Positions 1 to 9,513 of a stretch of DNA of 64,000 bases are shown in pieces. Every line of letters begins with the position of its first letter. The stretch's first letter is position 1. Position numbers and translations under genes: made by a program. The stretch is from Pseudomonas fildesensis (lineage in GTDB: Bacteria > Pseudomonadota > Gammaproteobacteria > Pseudomonadales > Pseudomonadaceae). Location of the stretch: the NCBI RefSeq assembly GCF_001050345.1, contig NZ_LFMW01000006.1, positions 1-64,000 of the forward strand, given 5' to 3'. A model generated the notes under the pieces. The model was not told the DNA's origin and made no database searches. It worked only from the letters and a program-made list of their open reading frames with translations.

Positions 1-158
1 TGACTTCGCGCATCGCCCACCTGGTGGTGATCGACGTGTTGGCGATGGGCGTGGCCATGGCGCGCGGGCCGAGCCTGGTTAACCACCTCAAGAGCGTGAA
101 GCGCAGCTTGCGCAGCCTTCGGTTGTCGCCCAAGTCCGTCAAAGCCCTCGACGACTGA
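1..158 (+). CDS. RpiR/HexR-like transcriptional regulator, C-terminal end only
   Basis: The reading frame is open from base 3 and stops with TGA at 156-158, giving the last 51 residues of a protein that begins left of the window. The tail contains IAHLVVIDVLAMGVAMARGP followed by a basic stretch (HLKSVKRSLRSLR), which matches the end of HexR/RpiR-family regulators: an N-terminal helix-turn-helix plus a C-terminal SIS sugar-phosphate-binding domain. The neighbouring genes (LysR regulator, then pycA and pycB) match the place where P. aeruginosa carries PA5438, a HexR paralogue, so this is probably that orthologue rather than HexR itself. The ligand cannot be judged from the fragment. Confidence 0.75.
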   Translation, partial: TSRIAHLVVIDVLAMGVAMARGPSLVNHLKSVKRSLRSLRLSPKSVKALDD

Positions 159-214
159 TCTTGGATTGTGGCTGGCGGGCTTTCTTTGGTGAGGAGGCTT
201 GTTGTGGTGAGCGG

Positions 215-360
215 GCTTTCTGTGGCGAGGGGGCTTGTCCCCCGTTGGGCTGCGAAGCGGCCCTAAAACCTGCCAACGCGGTATGCCAGACGCACCGAGG
301 TGGTCTTATTGGGGCGGCTTCGCAGCCCAACGGGGGACAAGCCCCCTCGCCACAGAAAGC
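215..360. repeat. REP doublet (REPIN-like inverted repeat)
   Basis: Two arms, 215-260 and 314-360, are almost perfect reverse complements over more than 40 bases around a loop of about 50 bases. Each arm carries the core GTGGCGAGGGGGCTTG and GTTGGGCTGCGAAGC. A related half copy (gagcgggctttctttggtgag type) lies just left, at about 176-214. It fills most of the 328-base gap between the regulator fragment and the next small gene. The same repeat class recurs near 35613 and 49541. Confidence 0.85.
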
Positions 361-486
361 CCCAATCAGCACAACAAGCCCCCTCACCCAACAGACAATA
401 TTCATCGTCCTGTAACCCCCGCGCCGCCAAACCGTCATCCCCCACGCCCATCCTGAACTCCCCGTAATCGCATTGGGAGACTCCAA

Positions 487-684
487 ATGGCCCGGCACTT
501 TGAAGACAGCAACAGCTCCGTCAAGACCCGTCGTCAGCAGGAAGACCAGCGCCGCATGGCGTTCCGGCGCGCAATTGAAGACCGCTGCGACCAGCGCCAA
601 TTGCTCCAGAGCATCACTGACTACCCGGAACTCCACTGGCAGGCACCCTTGGCTGCCCAGCGAAGCGCTCAGCCAGCGCGCTGA
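487..684 (+). CDS. Small PA3496-like putative envelope integrity protein
   Basis: This 65-residue ORF starts at ATG 487 behind a good ribosome site (GGGAGA at 475-480). The protein is strongly charged (SVKTRRQQEDQRRMAFRR) and ends in an LLQSITDYPELHW segment. It has no signal peptide or membrane helix. Charge pattern and length recall the small Pseudomonas family annotated as 'PA3496 family putative envelope integrity protein'; function is unknown. Its 3' end overlaps the 3' end of the convergent LysR gene by about 70 bases, so either the last 20 residues are a local extension or the two genes truly overlap tail to tail. Confidence 0.55.
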   Translation: MARHFEDSNSSVKTRRQQEDQRRMAFRRAIEDRCDQRQLLQSITDYPELHWQAPLAAQRSAQPAR

Positions 685-1588
685 TCTGCACCCGCTCGCT
701 GCGGATAAAACCCAGGAACGCATGGGCCACCGGTGACAGGCGTTTGGCCTTGGCTTGCACCAGGCACCAACTGCGGTACAGCGGCAGTTCCTCCACCGGC
801 AGCTCTTTGAGCCCGCCGGTGGCCAGGTCCAGGTTGACCGCGTGGCGCGTCAGCAAGGCAAGGCCCAACCCTGCGTTCACGCACTCACGCTGCGCCTCGG
901 CCGAGGCCGCTTCCACGGTCTGGGTGAAGTGCACGCGTTTCTCCTTGAAGTACTCCTCGCAGGCCAGCCGCGTGCCGGAACCCGGTTCGCGTATTACCAG
1001 GGTGTAAGGCTCAAGGTCTTGCAGGCGCAGCGGCCCTTGCAGGCTCAAGGGGTGATCCGGTGGCGCCACGGCGACGATCGGGTTGTTGAGAAACGGCAGG
1101 AATTCCAGGCCCATGTCCTGGGGCACCATGGACATGATCACCAGGTCATCGCGGTTGTCGGAGAGCCTGCGAATCACCTGGGCGCGGTTGACCACCGTGA
1201 GGTTCAGCTGCACCTCCGGGTGCTGGCGCTTGAAGGCGGCAAACAGGTGCGGCACGAAGTACTTGGCGCTGGATTCCACCGCCAGTTTCAGCTGGCCCTG
1301 CAGCGAGCCCTGCATGTCCGACAGCTGCATATCGAGGTTTTCCAGGCGCCCGAAAATATCCCGACTCGCCCTTTGCAGGGCTTCGGCGGCCTCAGTCATG
1401 TAGAGCTTTTTGCCGACGTAATCGAAAAGAGGCTGGCCGATCAGGTCTTCCAGCTGGCGAATTTGTAGGCTGACAGCCGGCTGTGTGAGAGACATTTCCT
1501 CAGCTGCGCGGCTGTAGGAGCGCAAATCGCAGACCTCATGGAAGATCTGCAATTGACGCAATGTCAGTCGCATCAATGACTTACGCAT
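614..1588 (-). CDS. pycR: LysR-type regulator of pyruvate carboxylase (PycR-like)
   Basis: This 324-residue LysR-type regulator has an N-terminal winged helix-turn-helix (about residues 6-65, with SYSRAAEEMSLTQPAVSLQI as recognition region) and a periplasmic-binding-protein-like effector domain (about 95-300). It is divergent from pycA across a 194-base gap containing a 16-base perfect inverted repeat (1625-1640), a likely binding site. The position matches PA5437 of P. aeruginosa, called PycR, a regulator next to the pyc genes reported to matter in lung infection. The start at 1588 was kept; an in-frame ATG at 1573 (MRLTLRQLQIF) is an equally plausible start. The last 20 residues overlap the small convergent gene. 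Confidence 0.85.
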   Translation of the reverse strand: MRKSLMRLTLRQLQIFHEVCDLRSYSRAAEEMSLTQPAVSLQIRQLEDLIGQPLFDYVGKKLYMTEAAEALQRASRDIFGRLENLDMQLSDMQGSLQGQLKLAVESSAKYFVPHLFAAFKRQHPEVQLNLTVVNRAQVIRRLSDNRDDLVIMSMVPQDMGLEFLPFLNNPIVAVAPPDHPLSLQGPLRLQDLEPYTLVIREPGSGTRLACEEYFKEKRVHFTQTVEAASAEAQRECVNAGLGLALLTRHAVNLDLATGGLKELPVEELPLYRSWCLVQAKAKRLSPVAHAFLGFIRSERVQISALAERFAGQPRVPASGVPGSQ

Positions 1589-1624
1589 TTTTACATCCTC
1601 TCGCTCCAGGCCGTCCGGCCAACT

Positions 1625-1640
1625 ATAAGTCTTTACTTAT
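1625..1640. promoter_or_regulatory. Inverted repeat in pycR-pycA divergent promoter
   Basis: ATAAGT-CTTT-ACTTAT is a perfect 6-4-6 palindrome in the divergent intergenic region. A second AT-rich palindrome, CAATAATTATTG, lies at 1649-1660. Both suit LysR-type binding (dyad with T-N11-A character) and sit close to the pycR start, so autoregulation and control of pycA are the natural guess. Confidence 0.5.
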
Positions 1641-1782
1641 GCACGTCCCAATAATTATTGATTTTTGTTAATCCCTCCACGGGCTTAGTGTGTGTTTGCG
1701 ACTGGCTTGAAACATTTGGTCACGCGCCGACCCGGCTCCAGCGGGTCGAAGAACGCAGCAATCGGCTCAAGGGAATTTCCAA

Positions 1783-3198
<1,416 letters not shown>

Positions 3199-3209
3199 GG
3201 AATAGAACA

Positions 3210-5018
3210 ATGTCCAAGAAAATTTTTGTCACCGACACCATCCTGCGCGACGCTCACCAATCGTTGCTGGCGACCCGCATGCGCACCGAGGACATGCTGC
3301 CGATCTGCGACAAGCTCGACAAAGTCGGCTACTGGTCCCTGGAAGTCTGGGGCGGCGCGACCTTTGATGCCTGCGTGCGCTTCCTGAAAGAAGACCCGTG
3401 GGAGCGCCTGCGCCAACTGCGCGCCGCGTTGCCCAACACCCGCTTGCAAATGTTGCTGCGCGGCCAGAACCTGCTGGGCTACCGCCACTACAGCGACGAC
3501 GTGGTCAAAGCCTTCGTCGCCAAGGCCGCCGTTAACGGCATCGACGTGTTCCGCATCTTCGACGCGATGAACGACGTACGTAACCTGCGCGTGGCCATCG
3601 AAGCGGTCAAGGCTGCCGGCAAACACGCCCAGGGCACCATCGCCTACACCACAAGCCCAGTGCACACCATCGACGCGTTTGTGGCCCAGGCCAAGCAAAT
3701 GGAGTCCATGGGTTGCGACTCGGTAGCGATCAAGGACATGGCCGGCCTGCTGACCCCGTACGCCACCGGCGAACTGGTCAAGGCGCTGAAAACCGAGCAG
3801 AGCCTGCCGGTGTTCATTCACTCGCATGACACTGCCGGTTTGGCCGCGATGTGCCAACTCAAGGCCATCGAAAACGGTGCCGACCACATCGACACCGCGA
3901 TCTCCAGCTTCGCCTGGGGCACCAGCCACCCCGGTACCGAGTCGATGGTCGCCGCCCTTAAAGGCAGCGAATTCGACACCGGCCTGAACCTGGAACTGCT
4001 GCAAGAGATCGGCCTGTACTTCTACGCCGTGCGCAAGAAGTACCACCAGTTCGAAAGCGAATTCACCGCTGTCGACACCCGTGTGCAAGTCAACCAGGTA
4101 CCGGGCGGGATGATTTCCAACCTGGCCAACCAGCTGAAAGAGCAGGGCGCACTCAACCGCATGAGCGAAGTGCTCGCCGAAATCCCGCGGGTGCGTGAAG
4201 ACCTCGGCTTCCCGCCGCTGGTCACCCCGACGTCGCAAATCGTCGGCACCCAGGCGTTTTTCAACGTGCTGGCCGGTGAGCGCTACAAGACCATCACCAA
4301 CGAAGTGAAGCTTTACCTGCAAGGCGGCTACGGCAAGGCGCCGGGCACGGTGAACGAGAAACTGCGTCGTCAGGCCATCGGTAGTGAAGAGGTGATCGAC
4401 ATACGCCCAGCCGACTTGCTCAAGCCGGAAATGACCAAGTTGCGCGGCGAAATCGGCGCGTTGGCCAAGTCTGAAGAAGACGTGCTGACCTACGCCATGT
4501 TCCCGGACATCGGCCGCAAGTTCCTCGAAGAACGCGATGCCGGCACCCTGGCGCCTGAAGTGCTGTTGCCGATTCCAGAAGCCGGCGGCGTAGTGCGTGC
4601 CGGTGGCGAAGGCGTACCGACCGAGTTCGTCATCGACGTGCACGGCGAAAGCTACCGCGTGGATATCACCGGTGTCGGCGTGAAGGCCGAAGGCAAGCGG
4701 CACTTCTACCTGTCCATCGACGGCATGCCGGAAGAAGTGGTGTTCGAACCGCTCAACGAGTTTGTCGGCGGCGGCAGCAGCAAGCGCAAGCAGGCCACGG
4801 AGCCGGGCCATGTCAGCACGGCAATGCCGGGCAATATCGTCGACGTGCTGGTCAAGGAAGGCGACATGGTCAAGGCCGGCCAGGCTGTGCTGATTACCGA
4901 AGCCATGAAGATGGAAACCGAAGTGCAGGCAGCGATCGCCGGCAGAGTGACCGCTGTTCATGTAGCCAAGGGCGACCGGGTCAATCCGGGCGAAATCCTG
5001 ATTGAAATCGAAGGCTGA
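3210..5018 (+). CDS. pycB: Pyruvate carboxylase subunit B (carboxyltransferase plus biotinyl domain)
   Basis: This 602-residue protein takes the carboxyl group from carboxybiotin to pyruvate. The start at ATG 3210 (SKKIFVTDTILRDAHQS) follows a GAGG ribosome site. Residues about 1-280 form the HMGL-like TIM barrel with DTILRDAHQS and the RGQNLLGYRHY motif, followed by the conserved carboxylase region (PYC_OADA, about 290-460). The C-terminal biotinyl domain carries EAMKMETE with the biotin-accepting lysine at residue 567. The family also includes oxaloacetate decarboxylase alpha, but no membrane beta/gamma subunits are present, and the pairing with pycA fits pyruvate carboxylase. It ends the operon at a strong terminator. 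Confidence 0.93.
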   Translation: MSKKIFVTDTILRDAHQSLLATRMRTEDMLPICDKLDKVGYWSLEVWGGATFDACVRFLKEDPWERLRQLRAALPNTRLQMLLRGQNLLGYRHYSDDVVKAFVAKAAVNGIDVFRIFDAMNDVRNLRVAIEAVKAAGKHAQGTIAYTTSPVHTIDAFVAQAKQMESMGCDSVAIKDMAGLLTPYATGELVKALKTEQSLPVFIHSHDTAGLAAMCQLKAIENGADHIDTAISSFAWGTSHPGTESMVAALKGSEFDTGLNLELLQEIGLYFYAVRKKYHQFESEFTAVDTRVQVNQVPGGMISNLANQLKEQGALNRMSEVLAEIPRVREDLGFPPLVTPTSQIVGTQAFFNVLAGERYKTITNEVKLYLQGGYGKAPGTVNEKLRRQAIGSEEVIDIRPADLLKPEMTKLRGEIGALAKSEEDVLTYAMFPDIGRKFLEERDAGTLAPEVLLPIPEAGGVVRAGGEGVPTEFVIDVHGESYRVDITGVGVKAEGKRHFYLSIDGMPEEVVFEPLNEFVGGGSSKRKQATEPGHVSTAMPGNIVDVLVKEGDMVKAGQAVLITEAMKMETEVQAAIAGRVTAVHVAKGDRVNPGEILIEIEG

Positions 5019-5048
5019 TCCTAGCCTTCGACACTACCGTTTAATCCT

Positions 5049-5075
5049 CGGGGGGGCAGGTGCCCCCCTTTTTTT
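5049..5075 (+). terminator. Rho-independent terminator of pycAB
   Basis: GGGGGGCA-GG-TGCCCCCC hairpin followed by seven T residues, 31 bases after the pycB stop. Confidence 0.9.
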
Positions 5076-5092
5076 CGCCCGCGATTTGATGA

Positions 5093-6235
5093 TCAGGCGA
5101 CGGTGGGTTCGTTGCGTTTGAAGGTGACGAAGACGCCGCCAGGGCTGTAGGTCAGTTCCGGAGTCAGGGTTTTCAGGTTGCTGGTGACGCCGGCAAATTG
5201 GCCGTCGATCTGTTTGGCGTCAATGATGGACAGGGGCTGCGAGAGGCGCGGGTCGTTTTCGTTGTCTATCTGGATGCTCAGCGTGGCGCCGTCTAGATGG
5301 GCGGTATTGCCGACCTTCAAAGGATTGAGGCTGAACGCCAGGGTCGAGCCCTTTTGCATGCGCAGGTCATTTTCGATGTGCGCGGCAGGGTCCAGTTGCA
5401 GCGTGCCCGCGACGTCTAGGTTGGTGACCGTGCCGCCGGAGTAGGTAGCGCCGGGCTCGACGGTCATGGAGCCGCCGATTTTGCTTTGATTGATCAACGT
5501 AGCGCCGCTGTAGACCGAACCTTGCTGGTTGGCAGCTACTGCGCCGGTGAGGGTCCAGGTGCCGCTGCTCACCCACAGGTGCTGCATCTGACTGGCACCG
5601 TCGAAGTGGCCGCCCTGGGTATCGTCGAGGATGACTTGGTTGGTGCCGCTGCCGCCGTCAACCGAACCCTCGAAGCGGCCACCGTTTTTGACGATCAGCA
5701 CGTCATTACCGCCGCCCAAGTCCAATGCCAACCCCTGGCTGCCGGCGATCAGGCCCGCATTGATCACTTCGTCATCCTGTTGACCGTCCAGCTTCACGCC
5801 CGCACCGTTTTTGCCGGTGATGCTGCCGTGGTTTTCCAGCCACACCGGTACCAGGCCGGAGCTGGCGAGCCCGTTTTTCTCACCGACAGTCTTTGCGGTT
5901 GCGCTGTTGAGGATCTCAATGCCGCGCAAAGAAGTCGCTACACCCGTAGGTGGGGTAGACGAGATCAGTTTTGCGGCGTTGTCGATATCCAGGCCCTTGC
6001 CATTGTTCAGGGTGATGGACACCGAGCTGAACCTGGCATGGGTTGTGACCTCTGGCTGTCCGTCAAAGACCCCTTTCAGCGCGGTGGCGATATCGTTCTG
6101 ATTGGCTGGCGCATCGCGGGGTGGTAAGTGCGTGGGGGGAGGGGTGGGCGCTTGCGAAGTGGTTTGCGCCATTGCGCGTATGCCATCCCCGATCAGGGCG
6201 CCGACGGAAGGAATGTACGGGAATATCGAAGACAT
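5093..6235 (-). CDS. Autotransporter passenger-like protein lacking a barrel
   Basis: This 380-residue protein is rich in G, N, T and D, with beta-helix-type turns: GSITGKNGAGVKLDGQ, INAGLIAGSQGLALDLGGG, GSVDGGSGTNQVIL. It ends in a TYSPGGVFVTF strand of the kind that closes a passenger just before the translocator. No C-terminal barrel follows. The N-terminus (SSIFPYIPSVGALIGDGIRAM then a proline-rich segment) is not a convincing signal peptide. It lies 108 bases downstream of the barrel protein gene on the same strand, so passenger and translocator appear to be separate polypeptides with the barrel gene first. It may be an unusual two-part system or the result of gene breakage; export is unproven. 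Confidence 0.6.
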   Translation of the reverse strand: MSSIFPYIPSVGALIGDGIRAMAQTTSQAPTPPPTHLPPRDAPANQNDIATALKGVFDGQPEVTTHARFSSVSITLNNGKGLDIDNAAKLISSTPPTGVATSLRGIEILNSATAKTVGEKNGLASSGLVPVWLENHGSITGKNGAGVKLDGQQDDEVINAGLIAGSQGLALDLGGGNDVLIVKNGGRFEGSVDGGSGTNQVILDDTQGGHFDGASQMQHLWVSSGTWTLTGAVAANQQGSVYSGATLINQSKIGGSMTVEPGATYSGGTVTNLDVAGTLQLDPAAHIENDLRMQKGSTLAFSLNPLKVGNTAHLDGATLSIQIDNENDPRLSQPLSIIDAKQIDGQFAGVTSNLKTLTPELTYSPGGVFVTFKRNEPTVA

Positions 6236-6343
6236 GGTTCCGGCCTCACGTGTGTAGGAGACCGGAATGTAGCCAGTAACGTAGCCCGCGACTGTCAGGA
6301 TTACCGCCCATGGTGAGCGAGAAACTTCCTCAGTTTGCTGCGA

Positions 6344-7609
6344 TTAGAAGCGAGTTTGCCACTGTGCCATCAGGCCCTGGCTACGGCTTTGGGTGCCGTA
6401 ATCGCCGGTGTAGGTGAGGCCTACGGTGTGTTGCGTCGACAGGGCAAGGTCCAGCCCCGTCTGCACATTGACGCTATCGCGGTCCAGTGCGGTGCCGTTG
6501 ATGGAGAACTCATTGATGAGCCCTGGCGCATACCGATAAGACTGTCGGACCTGGCTGTCCACTGCGCCATAAAGGTGTTTCCAACCCGCGCTCAGGTGGG
6601 GCGTCAGGCTCATTTGGTTGTCGAACCTGAACAGCGTATTCAGGCGAAGGCCGAACGTAGTGCTGAGGTTTTGCTGGGTTTGCGTGCCCACATTCAGCGC
6701 CGCTAGGCCACCTTTCTCTTTGAAGCTGCCGCGTTGGTAGCGCTGGTAGCCGAGGCTGGCGAATGGCTCAGCGTTTAATGCCGTATAGCCCAGTTGATAG
6801 GCCGCTTCCGCGAAGGCGGTCTGGCTTTGTGCGTTGTAATCGCCTTTGAGCTGTTCCTTGTAACCCGGCATGTCGATGCTGCGTTTGTTCTGCCCGGCAT
6901 GGCTGCTGTAGATCGCCCCCAGGCGTAAGCCGAGTGGGCCGTCCTGGCGCACGGCGTAACCGCCCAGGTGCCAGCTGTCGAGGTCGGCGGCGAAGCGTTG
7001 GGCATCAAAGTGGCTGGTGGATTTGCCGCCCATCACCCCGACACGCCAGGCGTGGTCCAGCGCCCAGTCGGCGCCCATCAGCAAGCCTTGGGTGCCGTAT
7101 TTCAAGCCGGCGCTGCCGCCTTGTTTGTCGAGGCGGCCATCGTTGCCCAGGCCTTGCACCCAGAAGTGGCCTTCGTCGTCGGAGGGCAGTGTGCGCAGGG
7201 TCGAGAGCAATTGATTGCTGAGGAGCTGGGCGGTGTTTTGGGTGGCGGCGGCCAGGTTGGCATTCTGGCTGCCGGCCAATTGTTCGAGGGCCGCGCCGAT
7301 TCCGCCGGGCCGCTGGGCAAGCTCGTCAGCGTATTTTTCCAGCGCCTTGATCTGCTCGGAGGTCAGCTCGCCGGATTCCAGTAAGCGGTTCAGCACGGGG
7401 TCCAGGACCTTGGCGACTTGCAGGCCGTTGTGGGTGGTGGCCAGCGGGGTGAGGTAACCGTCGATAGAGGCCACTTCGACCTCGGGCACAGAGGGTTCAA
7501 AGGTGTACGGCGTGTATTCGATATCGCCGAGCGCATGCGCGTGTTGAAGGCTGATGGCACTGATCGCAATGGCCATGAACAGTGAGAGTCTACGGTGTGT
7601 AAAGGGCAT
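6344..7609 (-). CDS. Autotransporter beta-barrel protein with signal peptide
   Basis: This 421-residue protein begins with a clear signal peptide (MPFTHRRLSLFMAIAISAIS, cleavage after AHA). A short acidic region and a helical linker (about residues 65-145; QIKALEKYADELAQRP, NLAAATQNTAQLL) follow. From about 150 to 421 it is a 12-strand autotransporter barrel, with HFWVQGLGNDGRLDKQGG opening and QGLMAQWQTRF ending in the phenylalanine expected for BamA recognition. There is almost no passenger in this polypeptide, so the following gene (5093-6235) may provide it. Outer-membrane location is a family-based inference. Confidence 0.75.
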   Translation of the reverse strand: MPFTHRRLSLFMAIAISAISLQHAHALGDIEYTPYTFEPSVPEVEVASIDGYLTPLATTHNGLQVAKVLDPVLNRLLESGELTSEQIKALEKYADELAQRPGGIGAALEQLAGSQNANLAAATQNTAQLLSNQLLSTLRTLPSDDEGHFWVQGLGNDGRLDKQGGSAGLKYGTQGLLMGADWALDHAWRVGVMGGKSTSHFDAQRFAADLDSWHLGGYAVRQDGPLGLRLGAIYSSHAGQNKRSIDMPGYKEQLKGDYNAQSQTAFAEAAYQLGYTALNAEPFASLGYQRYQRGSFKEKGGLAALNVGTQTQQNLSTTFGLRLNTLFRFDNQMSLTPHLSAGWKHLYGAVDSQVRQSYRYAPGLINEFSINGTALDRDSVNVQTGLDLALSTQHTVGLTYTGDYGTQSRSQGLMAQWQTRF

Positions 7610-7719
7610 GAAATCCCAACCTCTGATGTATGAGGCCGGGAATTTAGCGGGATGGCGGGGCGATAACTGTCAGGCTATCGCCCCCTGGTTTGCGGGAGTT
7701 ATCGCTGAGTCGAGGGCGA

Positions 7720-8034
7720 TTAAAAACTCATCTGCCATTGGCCGATCAAGGCGTGGCTGCGGCTGTTGCTGCGGAGCTCGTCGCCACCCATATCCAGGGC
7801 CAGGCTGTTGCTGTCGCTGATGGTGCCGTCCTTGAGGCCCACCGCCACGCCGGGCGTGGTGATGCTGCCGGGCGCCGACGTGGTCAACGAATCACTGCCG
7901 CCCAGGGTTTGCCCGGTGGTGGTTGGGGTGTCGATCTGCAGGGTTTTCGATGGGGCCTGGGCCGCTTCGACGAAGCCGATGCTGGCCAATAAAATGATGG
8001 CGAGCGCGAGGCGATGGGGAGATGATGGCCTAGG
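7720..8034 (-). pseudogene. Start-less autotransporter-like remnant
   Basis: The frame is open from a TAA at 8035-8037 to a stop at 7720. It encodes a hydrophobic signal-like segment (RLALAIILLASIGFVEAAQA), about 50 Ser/Thr/Gly-rich residues, and an end (SRSHALIGQWQMSF) very like the barrel end of the neighbouring gene (SQGLMAQWQTRF). There is no ATG or GTG in frame before the signal segment; the only standard start is a TTG inside it. The start seems to have been lost where the hip module begins, and the middle looks deleted. Alternatively it is a small exported protein using a rare start codon. Confidence 0.45.
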
Positions 8035-8039
8035 TTATC

Positions 8040-8177
8040 TGCACTTTATTGCGTTTTTCGATCACCGATCTCGATATATATGCATTTTAATGCGTAAATT
8101 TAACCCCAGGCTCACCCGTGAATGCACTATATTGCGTAAGTACCGTTAAAACTTCCCTGTGGGTGCATTAAATTGCA
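8040..8177. promoter_or_regulatory. Four phased operator-like repeats before hipA
   Basis: Four copies of TGCAYTWWAWTGCR occur at 8040-8053 (TGCACTTTATTGCG), 8081-8094 (TGCATTTTAATGCG), 8123-8136 (TGCACTATATTGCG) and 8164-8177 (TGCATTAAATTGCA). Their start-to-start distances are 41, 42 and 41 bases, four helical turns each. The last copy ends one base before the hipA ATG and covers its ribosome-site region. A TTGCGT and GATATA pair (8049-8054, 8073-8078) could be a promoter between copies one and two. HipB proteins bind several operators in their own promoter, so these are probable autoregulatory sites. Confidence 0.7.
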
Positions 8178-8178
8178 A

Positions 8179-9513
8179 ATGAACACTCCCTATCAAATGA
8201 CGCTCCAGGTCTTTGTCGCCGGCGATTGGCATGACGCTATGGGCCTGGAGTTTCTCGAGCCGCAAAAGGGGTTCAAGGGTGCCTGTAAGTTTGCTTACAA
8301 GAGCGGGTATCTCGTCGAAAACCTGGAAGACCTTCAACTGCCGTTTTCCAAGGCGGTGAGTGCAAGGTATCCGCTGGATTGGGAGATTAATTTTCTCAAG
8401 GCAGCACCTGCCTTTTTGCACGATATCGCGCCGGCAGGCGCTGCGAAGCGTTTTCTCATGGCTCGCGTTGGCCGTAAAAAGCCAGATGACGTCGACTCTG
8501 ATCTTTTCTTGCTAGGGCATAGCACGCCAGCACCTATAGGCAACATGCGCATAAAAGAGTCCGCCGAGGCGTTAGGTGCCGGAAACCCTATTGGCTTTTC
8601 CCGACAGGAAGTGGTTATTCGGGACCATGCTTTTTTGGATTATGCCTACGAGCGAGGGGCAGCAATTGGTGGTGCAAGTGGGGCCGGTGGCGAGGCTCCG
8701 AAATTACTGATGGCTGAAGATGGCAAGGGCCTCCTGTATCCGGATGCCATATTGGATGACGCTGACGTTATCCAGCATTGGTTCATCAAGTTCGCGCGTA
8801 ACAAGGCTACACAGACCGACCAAGATATCCTCAGAAGTGAATTTCACTACTACAAGGCTCTTCAGAGCCTTGGGATAGAAACAGTTGCCGCTCAGGGGCT
8901 TGCACTGGAAGAGGCGGAGAAGCCCAGTCTGTGGATGCACCGGTTTGATCGCAAGGTGACGGAGCGAGGTGTCGAGAGATTGGCTGTCGAATCAATCTAC
9001 TCAATGGCGAACGTGCTTATTCCGGGCGCTGAAATGTCGCATGTAGAGGTGATCCAGCTTTTAGTCAGTCAATGGATCGTTGTCGGGCAGAAGGATCAGG
9101 TGGCTGATCTTGTAGCGGAGTATTTGCGACGAGACTTGCTCAACAAGGTGTTGGGTAATTCGGATAACCACGGTCGCAACACGTCGGTAATCCGAGGGCA
9201 ATCGTCTTTGCGCCTGGCGCCAATTTACGATTTGGCTCCAATGGTCATGGACGCTGAGGGAATTGTTCGAACAACCAGGTGGCCCGAGCCATTGGAGGCG
9301 GGGGGGGCGATAAATTGGCGGGGCGTATGTGATGCGCTCGCAGGGATTGTTGACCCAGAGGAGGCTTTCGAGCGCTTACGAAAAGACGCCGACCATCTGC
9401 GAGCTTTGCCGGACATTTTGGTCGCTGGCGGCATACCTTCAGTCACCCTGAATCATCGTCACATTCCGCTGGGAAAATTGGACCTGCGCCTCCAAGAGTG
9501 GGGGCTGAGATGA
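8179..9513 (+). CDS. hipA: HipA-family serine/threonine kinase toxin
   Basis: This 444-residue protein has the HipA fold: an N-terminal subdomain (about 1-140) and a kinase-like C-terminal domain. Visible kinase features are the ATP-binding lysine in HWFIKFARN (K204), the catalytic loop GNSDNHGRN (D329, N334) and the metal-binding IYDLAP (D351). In the family, HipA phosphorylates translation targets such as glutamyl-tRNA synthetase and stops growth unless held by HipB. The start at ATG 8179 abuts the fourth operator repeat; a TTG six bases upstream is less likely. The next gene starts within its stop codon (ATGA). Toxin first and antitoxin second is the reverse of E. coli hipBA. The substrate cannot be inferred. 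Confidence 0.85.
   Translation: MNTPYQMTLQVFVAGDWHDAMGLEFLEPQKGFKGACKFAYKSGYLVENLEDLQLPFSKAVSARYPLDWEINFLKAAPAFLHDIAPAGAAKRFLMARVGRKKPDDVDSDLFLLGHSTPAPIGNMRIKESAEALGAGNPIGFSRQEVVIRDHAFLDYAYERGAAIGGASGAGGEAPKLLMAEDGKGLLYPDAILDDADVIQHWFIKFARNKATQTDQDILRSEFHYYKALQSLGIETVAAQGLALEEAEKPSLWMHRFDRKVTERGVERLAVESIYSMANVLIPGAEMSHVEVIQLLVSQWIVVGQKDQVADLVAEYLRRDLLNKVLGNSDNHGRNTSVIRGQSSLRLAPIYDLAPMVMDAEGIVRTTRWPEPLEAGGAINWRGVCDALAGIVDPEEAFERLRKDADHLRALPDILVAGGIPSVTLNHRHIPLGKLDLRLQEWGLR

Noticed and set aside
161..456. Short ORFs through the REP doublet
   Set aside because: Their translations are just the REP sequence read in different frames (e.g. GEGACPPLGCEAA); no ribosome sites.
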